A stretch of DNA of 64,000 nt, taken from positions 62,001-126,000 of the forward strand of contig JAKSVB010000001.1 in NCBI GenBank assembly GCA_024408335.1, in the 5' to 3' direction. Made by a program: the position numbers and the translations under genes. The stretch is from Bacilli bacterium. GTDB lineage: Bacteria > Bacillota_I > Bacilli_A > RFN20 > CAG-826. Below the pieces are notes generated by a model. It worked only from the letters and a program-made list of their open reading frames with translations. It ran no database searches and was not told the origin of the DNA. Each line of letters starts with the position of its first letter. The stretch's first letter is position 1. This document shows positions 58,080 through 64,000 of the stretch, in pieces.

Positions 58080-59314
58080 AATCCAAGCTCCTTAATTACA
58101 AATGTTCTGGCGACTGAAGCGAAAGCCAAGCTTCCTGTGATTAAAATCAAATCATTTGGATGATTTTCAACGAGTTCTTTAATCGCTTCTTTGAAGTTTT
58201 CGTTATACGAATAGTCAGCGGCGTAGAGGAAATAATCCATTTCATCACGCGCTCTTTTTGAATCGAAGGTGGTGAGAACTATATCAGCTACATCTTTACC
58301 GATTCTAGGGAGTTCAACAGCGATGTTCTTGTCTCGATACGAGGCAAACACAACGTGTATTGGCTTAGATTCGGAAACCATCGAAACCGATTGCATCATA
58401 AGGTCCACTGCTTCTGGGTTATGAGCTCCGTCGATAATGATGTTTCCATGTCTTTCTAGTCTGCATGGAAGAGGCTTTGCCTCTAATCCTAATCTTATAT
58501 GGCTCTCATTGACTGGAAGTTGGTCATTAAGAATCTTTGTTGCTTCAATAGCAAGACAAGCATTCTTGATTTGATAAATCGCAGGGGTGTTGATGATCAA
58601 CTTTGAATAATCCGAATAATCGAATTGGAGTTTATCTCTGATAATGAATGGGTGATGGTATGCATCAACTTTTTTGAAAGGCGCTTCCTTTCTTACGGCG
58701 ATGTCTTTAATTACTTGTTCAACCTGTTCATCCACCGCTCCAACAAGAACTGGGCGCTTATCTTTGATAATGGCAGATTTGCTACGGGCAATCTCGCTCG
58801 TTGTCCTTCCAAGGAAGGCAGTATGTTCAAGTGACACCGTAGTGATAATTGATAAAACAGGTTTGGCGTCATACAAGTTAGTGCAATCTGTTTCGCCGCC
58901 CATACCACATTCGATGATGGCAATATCAGGTTTTTGCTCATTAAAGTATTCGAAGGCGATATATGTCTCAATCTCGAACGAGGAGAGATTGAACTTCTCA
59001 TACTCCTTCTCTTTATAAGAGAAGATACGTGCAAAATCTTCATCACTGATGTCTTCGTCGCCAACGCGGATCATCTCATTAGGCTTGACTAAAAATGGTT
59101 TGCTGAAGAGCGCGACTTTATAGCCAGCAGCTTTATAAATCTCGACCAAATAGTTTGCTGTGGAGCCTTTGCCATTTGATCCAGTGATATGGATAAACGG
59201 AACTTCAATCATAACGCCCATTTTGCGAACGAAAAGATCCCAGTTATTTCTTTCGTAACGGGACATTGTCATGTCGCAGCTTTGCAAATATTTAATAGTC
59301 TCTTCGTAATTCAT
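58076..59314 (-). CDS. folC: Folylpolyglutamate synthase / dihydrofolate synthase
   Basis: 412 residues, Mur-ligase superfamily. P-loop HITGSNGKGSTANYL near 42, IIECGMGGETDCTN near 135, and the C-terminal NIIIDGAHNPEAVDLM near 295. Adds glutamates to folates. It starts in a TAATG overlap with smpB and overlaps the FolT-like gene, giving the operon smpB-folC-folT-small protein. A Mur-ligase role is excluded by the folC-type second motif and the neighbour. Confidence 0.94.
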   Translation of the reverse strand: MNYEETIKYLQSCDMTMSRYERNNWDLFVRKMGVMIEVPFIHITGSNGKGSTANYLVEIYKAAGYKVALFSKPFLVKPNEMIRVGDEDISDEDFARIFSYKEKEYEKFNLSSFEIETYIAFEYFNEQKPDIAIIECGMGGETDCTNLYDAKPVLSIITTVSLEHTAFLGRTTSEIARSKSAIIKDKRPVLVGAVDEQVEQVIKDIAVRKEAPFKKVDAYHHPFIIRDKLQFDYSDYSKLIINTPAIYQIKNACLAIEATKILNDQLPVNESHIRLGLEAKPLPCRLERHGNIIIDGAHNPEAVDLMMQSVSMVSESKPIHVVFASYRDKNIAVELPRIGKDVADIVLTTFDSKRARDEMDYFLYAADYSYNENFKEAIKELVENHPNDLILITGSLAFASVARTFVIKELGL

Positions 59315-59790
59315 TATATGTCAAAATCCTTTGAAGTCCTGGCGTTCTTGTCGAACTCTCTCTTGAGGTCTTTTTCCTTGATGGTCGCACGTTTATCGTG
59401 AAGTTGTTTACCTTTTGCGATTGCGATTTCCATCTTGGCGTAGCCATGGCTAAGAAAAACCTTGGTCGGAACACAAGTATGTCCATCGAGTTTAATCTTT
59501 GCCGCTAATTTCCTGATTTCCTGTTTGTTAAGAAGAAGCTTGCGGTCACGGAGATGATCAACATTAAAAATGTTTCCTTCCTTGTATGGAGCGATATGCA
59601 TATTGGTGACATACACTTCCCCGTGTTGGATGAGAATATACGCATCACTGATGTTGGCATCGCCTCTACGGAGCGATTTGATTTCAGTTCCTGTAAGAAC
59701 TAAACCTGCTGTCATGAAATCGCTTAAAAAGTACTCAAAGTGAGCACGACGATTTTCTAATAAGACACCTGATTGCTTTCTTCTACTCAT
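59314..59790 (-). CDS. smpB: SsrA-binding protein SmpB
   Basis: 158 residues. SmpB motifs: ENRRAHFEYFL near 12, GTEIKSLRRGDANISDAYI near 36, and HDKRATIKEKDLKREFD near 130. It binds tmRNA in ribosome rescue. AAAGGA before the ATG. No tmRNA gene is visible nearby. Confidence 0.97.
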   Translation of the reverse strand: MSRRKQSGVLLENRRAHFEYFLSDFMTAGLVLTGTEIKSLRRGDANISDAYILIQHGEVYVTNMHIAPYKEGNIFNVDHLRDRKLLLNKQEIRKLAAKIKLDGHTCVPTKVFLSHGYAKMEIAIAKGKQLHDKRATIKEKDLKREFDKNARTSKDFDI

Positions 59791-59847
59791 TTTAGATTCC
59801 TTTGAAATCTAACAAATTATAGAGGCAAAAATGACCGATGTCGATTG

Positions 59848-60519
59848 TTATAAAATAACAAAGAAGTAAATGGACACAAACATCAGAGCCGTGCCAACTA
59901 AGCAGAAGCAATGGAACACAAGATGAAACCATTGATTGTATTTATGGCCGATTGCATACAAAACGGCTCCAACGGTGTAGGATACCCCGCCTAAAAGAAG
60001 CAAGAATGAGGCAGGATACCACCCGATTGCGTTAATTAACGGGAAGAAAGAAATAACGATGATCCAACCCATGCAAATGTAGTCGATCATGCAAAAAATT
60101 TTGAACTTTTTAAGACTAACTGAGTTAAGGACGATTCCAACAACGCCTAAAGTGACGCAAAGACCATAAACCACCCATGCCCAAGCAATGCTTGTCTTCA
60201 TCATTCCGACCAAGCAATATGGGGCATAAGTCCCAGCAATCAGCGTATAAATCGTGTCGTGGTCAAGCACTCGCAATACACGTTTTCCATTGTTTCTGCC
60301 CAAGGCATGGTAAATACAGGAAATCGTATATGTTAAAACGATCGAGAAGACGAAAATTGAACAAGCCACAATAGCAAAAGCGTTTCTTGTTTTAGCGGCT
60401 TTCACTATCAAAAATGGACCGAAAACTAAGGCTAAGATTGCTCCAACACCATGGGTTATTGAGTTCGATAATTCTTGAGCTAGTGTGTATTTTGGAAGTT
60501 CTGTTTTAAGCTTTGCCAT
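59848..60519 (-). CDS. Hemolysin III/PAQR family membrane protein (YqfA-like)
   Basis: 223 residues from the ATG at 60519. Seven hydrophobic segments with the PAQR metal-site pattern: NSITHGVGA near 20, SCIYHAL near 72, LDHDTIY near 92 and the C-terminal HLVFHCFCL near 207 (paired His). The family is linked to membrane stress and metal-dependent hydrolase-like chemistry; haemolysis itself is not established. GGAGGT lies immediately before the ATG, too close to act as a ribosome binding site, and a strong promoter ends six bases upstream, so the message is probably leaderless. Confidence 0.9.
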   Translation of the reverse strand: MAKLKTELPKYTLAQELSNSITHGVGAILALVFGPFLIVKAAKTRNAFAIVACSIFVFSIVLTYTISCIYHALGRNNGKRVLRVLDHDTIYTLIAGTYAPYCLVGMMKTSIAWAWVVYGLCVTLGVVGIVLNSVSLKKFKIFCMIDYICMGWIIVISFFPLINAIGWYPASFLLLLGGVSYTVGAVLYAIGHKYNQWFHLVFHCFCLVGTALMFVSIYFFVIL

Positions 60520-60525
60520 ACCTCC

Positions 60526-60553
60526 ATAATACTCAAAAATCAAAATAAGTCAA
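60526..60553 (-). promoter_or_regulatory. Promoter of the hemolysin III gene, leaderless type
   Basis: Minus strand: TTGACT (60553-60548), 16 bases, TATTAT (60531-60526), six bases GGAGGT, then ATG at 60519. Confidence 0.65.
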
Positions 60554-60557
60554 TGAC

Positions 60558-60578
60558 ATCTAGTTTTCATTACTAGAT
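60558..60578. promoter_or_regulatory. Inverted repeat CTAGT-N7-ACTAG, second copy
   Basis: ATCTAGT-TTTCATT-ACTAGAT, seven-base arms, between the divergent hemolysin III and cation transporter genes, four bases upstream of the hemolysin III -35. Matches the element at 23303-23323 in arms and spacing. Confidence 0.55.
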
Positions 60579-60587
60579 AAATGTTAT

Positions 60588-60615
60588 TTAACAATATTGT
60601 TAAGAGTATTAGAGT
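60588..60615 (+). promoter_or_regulatory. Promoter of the cation transporter with palindromic operator, leaderless type
   Basis: TTAACA (60588-60593), 16 bases, TAGAGT (60610-60615), then ATTTGT and ATG at 60622. The first 16 bases, TTAACAATATTGTTAA (60588-60603), form a perfect palindrome covering the -35. Confidence 0.5.
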
Positions 60616-60621
60616 ATTTGT

Positions 60622-61818
60622 ATGGTCAAATTGTTAAGAAGGCTTTTTATTAAAGACTATGAAAACACAAACGATCCTCTTGTCAGGAAGTCTCATGGTA
60701 TTTTAGGTGCCGTTTACGGCATCATTTCAAATACCATATTGGTCTTGATCAAAATTGGGGCGGCTTTATTAATCGCTTTTAACTCCAATTGGGTTCTTTT
60801 CCCAATTGCATTGTTTGCTGACGCCATCAATAACGCTTCAGATGCTCTTTCTTCAATAATCACCCTTATTAGTTTCAATTTGGCAGCCAAACCTGATGAT
60901 GACGAGCATCCTTTTGGCCATGGCCGCATCGAATACATTGCAGGTTTGATCGTTTCATTCCTCGTTGTCGTTGTTGCGGTCGAAGTCTTTAGATCGTCTT
61001 TAGACAAAGTCATCACATCAAGCTCGGCAGACTATGATTTGCTTACAACCGTTTTGCTTGGCATAGCCGTTTTAATGAAATTGCTTCAGGCTTATGTCGC
61101 TAACGGCCTAGGAAAGGTCATTGGGTCCCCTGCTTTAAAAGCAACTGCCACCGATGCTTTGCTCGATTCATTAATCACCGGAACTGTTATGGTGTGTTCC
61201 ATCCTCACATTGGCGTTTGGATGGGGATTCCTGGATGGTTGGTTTGGTATGGGCATTTCCATCTTTATTTGTGTCAATGGCATTAAAAGCGTTATCGAAT
61301 CATCTTCCCCGCTCATTGGTGAAAAGATTGATGAAGACCTAATTGAGAAGATCAAGAAAACCGCTCTAGAACACAAAAACGTAATAGACGTCCATGACAT
61401 CATCTGCCATTCATATGGCCCAACGAAACACTTCGTCTCTTTACACATCGAAATCAGCGATACATTTAGACTCCAAGAGGCACACGAAGTTGCAGAATCC
61501 ATTGAGAACAGGCTCAAAGAAGAACTCAAACTAGACGCCACAATCCACGTTGATCCAGTAAACGTCAAAGACCCAATTCTCAAAACGGCAAAAGAGGCCG
61601 TTGAATCTATTTTGGAAAGCCTAGCTGTCGACGCTAACGCTCATGACTTTAGAATAACTAGATGCGGCAATTCGCAGACCTTAAATTTTGATGTGGCAAT
61701 GCCTCATAGAGATGACGAAAATGAGCTATATAAGCAAATTGAGGCCAAAATTGCTGATGATTTTAAAGAAAAAGACATCGATTGTTTAGTAAAAATCAAT
61801 TTTGAACACCCATATTAG
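60622..61818 (+). CDS. Cation diffusion facilitator (CDF) family transporter
   Basis: 398 residues. Six hydrophobic segments in the first 230 residues with family motifs ADAINNASDALSS near 70 and DDDEHPFGHGRIEYIAGL near 92; the C-terminal cytoplasmic domain with HDIICHSYGPTKHFVSLHIEI near 265 is the CDF dimerisation fold, followed by an extra 90 residues. The family exports Zn, Mn, Fe or Co in exchange for protons. The first intramembrane site here is D-x3-(S)D with Asn where many Zn exporters have His, so Mn or Fe is as likely. No ribosome binding site; tightly placed promoter and operator. Tail overlaps the next convergent gene. Confidence 0.92.
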   Translation: MVKLLRRLFIKDYENTNDPLVRKSHGILGAVYGIISNTILVLIKIGAALLIAFNSNWVLFPIALFADAINNASDALSSIITLISFNLAAKPDDDEHPFGHGRIEYIAGLIVSFLVVVVAVEVFRSSLDKVITSSSADYDLLTTVLLGIAVLMKLLQAYVANGLGKVIGSPALKATATDALLDSLITGTVMVCSILTLAFGWGFLDGWFGMGISIFICVNGIKSVIESSSPLIGEKIDEDLIEKIKKTALEHKNVIDVHDIICHSYGPTKHFVSLHIEISDTFRLQEAHEVAESIENRLKEELKLDATIHVDPVNVKDPILKTAKEAVESILESLAVDANAHDFRITRCGNSQTLNFDVAMPHRDDENELYKQIEAKIADDFKEKDIDCLVKINFEHPY

Positions 61819-63779
61819 AGAGGAGCATTCTCCATCTTTTTCTTATGGAAGAGGGCTAAGAAAACCTCTTTTTTTAATATCACAAAGGCAAATACTCCTA
61901 CTATTAAAGATCCTAGTATCACAATCAAAGAAGCCATGCCATCCAAGGAGCCCGCAAAGATTGAAAGCAAGATCACCCCTACTAACCAAATAAGCAGCGA
62001 AGGAAGAAGCCCATAAACGGCATGAATAAACACGGACTTTTTGTCTTTGAAAACTAACATATTTACCGTAGCGATAAGCGCTAAGGCGGAAACTAAAGCG
62101 GCAACCCCAAGAAGATCCCTTCCACCGAAAGACAAGGCAACCATTGTAAGAGCGAATAAAATAGCCGACAAGAGATACGCTGTTCTTCTTGTTTTCGAAG
62201 AGAGGAAAAGATGAATAAGGATCGAAAGCGTAACTCCTGAAATCATTACGATTATCGACCATACGAAAAGGGCAGAATTATCGGCGGACTTATCAACAAA
62301 AGCGAAGGATAACAGCATTGATGAAACGATCGTAGCGATAAGACCGACAAGAGATGCGACGACCTTTGCGGTGGTGTTTGCTGTTTTAAGACAATCAACT
62401 GGGTTTTCATTTAACTTTTGTTCAACAATGTATGCCTTCCTCTCGCTGATCATTGGGCATAAAAGAAGGACGTAATACGCTACTCCAGAAAGATTCGTAT
62501 AAGCCAAATCGCCGCCTTCTGTAACGGTTCTTAAAATGATTGGCACGAAAAAGAGCAAACCAACAAATGCGTATTTCGATTTCCTGACAAAAAGCATCTG
62601 AATGTTATAAATAACATATATCCAAAGAATGCCGGCGATAATAAGGCCAGGGAAGCCCATTTGGAACATATCTATAGCGTATGCGACATCCATTGGCTGG
62701 TACTTGGTATAGTCGCCGGAATGCGCTGCGTAAAAGGAAGGAATCCAGTTAACGTATCCAAATCCAAATATCCTCGTAAACGGATGCCTATTGAGCTGAT
62801 TAAGAGCGACACGGAACCAATATATTCTTGATTCGAAGGCGTTTTCGCTGAATTTAGGGAGTTCTTTTACAAGATATTTAAGGAACGTATGTCCATATCC
62901 GAGGAATCCTTTAAAGTTAACTTCAGAGACAATTAAGAAGATGATTCCTAATATAACGGTTGAGAACGCTATAATGAACGCTCTCCATGGGTGGCTATTT
63001 AGAAGGCGAATAACCATCCAAGCGATGAACATAAAAAGCGCTATAACAGCTATGATGATCGCCGTCTTGCTAAATGTGAACAAGACGTTGAAGAAAAAGA
63101 AGAACATTAAAGGCCAATGCCAAATCATTCCATCATCTACGATGAGATAGGCCTCACAAAGCATAGAGATAACGAGAATGAAGGCATAGACGTTTCTGTT
63201 TGTAGTGAAACTTTGAGGAACTTGTGAGTATGCGTGCGGGTTGGTGAACAAAACCTGGTAAACATCCGATTCAAAAACATAACTATGAATGATTCCGTAT
63301 AAACCGACGCACGCACCGATAATGTAATAGATTTTGTAGTACTTTCTTCCTTTGACAACCTGTGGAACAATCGCCGCGTAAAGATACATGGCAAAAAACA
63401 CGAGAATTGTGGTAAAGATGCCTTTTAAGATTTCGATTTTGCTTGGAACGTATACGATTTCGCCGTTATATATGGCTCCAGGAAAGCCTAACAAAGTGAT
63501 CATGCCAAAGATAACACCTACAACCGCTATGATGAGGAAAGGCAAACGGAGACTAATCTTGAAGTATTTAATCGAGAACAAAAGAAAACAAATATCAAAA
63601 GCAAGCAAAACGGTGCCAGTAATGAAATAGTTCGATGTCGTAATTGCCTGCCCAGCATCCGCTCCGATCCAGTTCTGACATTCAAAGAAAAGATAGGTGA
63701 ATAGAGACAATAACAAAATAAAAAGACCTGAAACAACTAGAGTTATATTGATCTTTTTGTTTGAGGTCTTAAATAACAT
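61815..63779 (-). CDS. O-antigen ligase/polymerase-like membrane protein (Wzy/WaaL family)
   Basis: 654 residues from the ATG at 63779; a TTG at 63800 could extend it by seven residues. It has about 15-18 hydrophobic segments, and an extracellular loop near 300-370 with NQLNRHPFTRIFGFGYVNW and DYTKYQPMDVAYAIDMFQMGFPGL, typical of the Wzy_C/O-antigen ligase family, which joins or polymerises lipid-linked glycans. In a monoderm this suggests capsule or wall polysaccharide assembly. There are no adjacent glycan genes in the window. The second half (about 450-650) has four to six extra membrane segments, longer than usual. Confidence 0.8.
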   Translation of the reverse strand: MLFKTSNKKINITLVVSGLFILLLSLFTYLFFECQNWIGADAGQAITTSNYFITGTVLLAFDICFLLFSIKYFKISLRLPFLIIAVVGVIFGMITLLGFPGAIYNGEIVYVPSKIEILKGIFTTILVFFAMYLYAAIVPQVVKGRKYYKIYYIIGACVGLYGIIHSYVFESDVYQVLFTNPHAYSQVPQSFTTNRNVYAFILVISMLCEAYLIVDDGMIWHWPLMFFFFFNVLFTFSKTAIIIAVIALFMFIAWMVIRLLNSHPWRAFIIAFSTVILGIIFLIVSEVNFKGFLGYGHTFLKYLVKELPKFSENAFESRIYWFRVALNQLNRHPFTRIFGFGYVNWIPSFYAAHSGDYTKYQPMDVAYAIDMFQMGFPGLIIAGILWIYVIYNIQMLFVRKSKYAFVGLLFFVPIILRTVTEGGDLAYTNLSGVAYYVLLLCPMISERKAYIVEQKLNENPVDCLKTANTTAKVVASLVGLIATIVSSMLLSFAFVDKSADNSALFVWSIIVMISGVTLSILIHLFLSSKTRRTAYLLSAILFALTMVALSFGGRDLLGVAALVSALALIATVNMLVFKDKKSVFIHAVYGLLPSLLIWLVGVILLSIFAGSLDGMASLIVILGSLIVGVFAFVILKKEVFLALFHKKKMENAPL

Positions 63780-63811
63780 TCTCTTTGCCCTATGGGGCAA
63801 GTATACATTAT

Positions 63812-64000
63812 TTACTTAAATAAGAAATAGGAAATAGCATAATAAACGTCATCTTTTTTGTCTTCGTTAAGGATTTCGTGTCTCATGCCCTTGTACATTT
63901 TTAAGGTTAACTTGGTTAAACCGAGTTTTTGGTATTGCCATAAGAGTTCTCTTGGACCCTGGCCATTTCTTCCAACTGGATCGTCTTCACCAGAAATGAT
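63812..64000 (-). CDS. Alpha/beta hydrolase (lysophospholipase/monoglyceride lipase type), C-terminal part
   Basis: 62 codons and a stop, cut by the window edge. It reads ISGEDDPVG at the start, with the catalytic-acid aspartate region of serine aminopeptidase S33-type hydrolases, then LTLKMYKGMRHEILNE, which holds the catalytic histidine. The typical GxSxG nucleophile region lies outside the window. The substrate may be a lysophospholipid or monoacylglycerol. Confidence 0.82.
   Translation of the reverse strand: MISGEDDPVGRNGQGPRELLWQYQKLGLTKLTLKMYKGMRHEILNEDKKDDVYYAISYFLFK

Noticed and set aside
1-64000. Mycoplasma genetic code (TGA as Trp)
   Set aside because: TGA ends mnmG in an ATGA overlap with the next gene, and all recognised proteins reach normal length with the standard code.
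1-64000. CRISPR arrays, insertion sequences, transposases or phage genes
   Set aside because: No regularly spaced repeats, transposase motifs, integrases or phage structural genes were seen, including around the island.

Overview
The window reads as a low-GC Gram-positive chromosome from an uncultured, probably gut-associated member of the Bacilli close to the Mollicutes/Erysipelotrichia. Support: a SUF operon with SufU, an ECF vitamin transporter with FolT-like S component, monoderm lipoproteins, MgtA-like glycolipid transferase, YhaM, and no outer-membrane genes. TGA is used as a stop (mnmG ends in an ATGA overlap with rsmG), so the genetic code is the standard one, not the Mycoplasma code. 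The lineage is inference; no rRNA is present.

Layout. 1-7.4 kb, minus strand: sufC-sufD-sufS-sufU-sufB-mnmG-rsmG-parA (parA cut by the edge). 7.6-11.6 kb: two overlapping genes for large PrsA-like lipoproteins. 11.7-24.9 kb: HIT hydrolase, yhaM, recX, a glycolipid glycosyltransferase with a flippase-like membrane protein, a SNF2/SWIM pair, an acyl-ACP thioesterase, a TPR-like protein and a CrtI-like oxidoreductase. 25-30.5 kb: nucleotide salvage (hpt, upp, uraA, apt, prs). 30.8-34.3 kb: a heterodimeric ABC exporter with one degenerate ATP site. 34.3-38.6 kb: an unknown 557-residue protein, a PhoH-like ATPase and recN.

38.7-45.3 kb is the most unusual part. It is an AT-rich, all-minus seven-gene island: two secreted beta-rich proteins, one lipoprotein, two membrane-anchored adaptor-like proteins, and a MacB-type ATPase and permease. 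It is flanked by a direct repeat of the 3' end of ilvE (50 of 51 bases identical). It looks like a transferred export or toxin/bacteriocin-like module with its own transporter. I do not recognise the cargo proteins.

45.2-50.7 kb: ilvE, two pseudouridine synthases, a DegV/MarR pair with a clear operator, tRNA-Leu, a tRNA-Ile/Val/Thr cluster, and rplM-rpsI. 51-60.5 kb: DUF1292 protein, YbaK, yebC, truA, ecfT-ecfA2-ecfA1, a dCMP deaminase, a stand-alone winged-helix protein, folT-like/folC, smpB, hemolysin III. 60.6-64 kb: a cation diffusion facilitator, a large O-antigen-ligase-like protein, and the end of an alpha/beta hydrolase.

Regulation. Three things stand out. (1) uraA-upp is preceded by a 32-codon leader ORF with a U-rich second half, ending in the 5' arm of a terminator, as in the UTP-sensitive pyrBI-type attenuators. 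(2) At least six genes have a -10-like hexamer exactly six bases before the start codon and no usable ribosome binding site, so leaderless transcripts seem common. (3) Many promoters carry perfect palindromes over the -35, spacer or -10; one inverted repeat (CTAGT-N7-ACTAG) occurs at two distant promoters.
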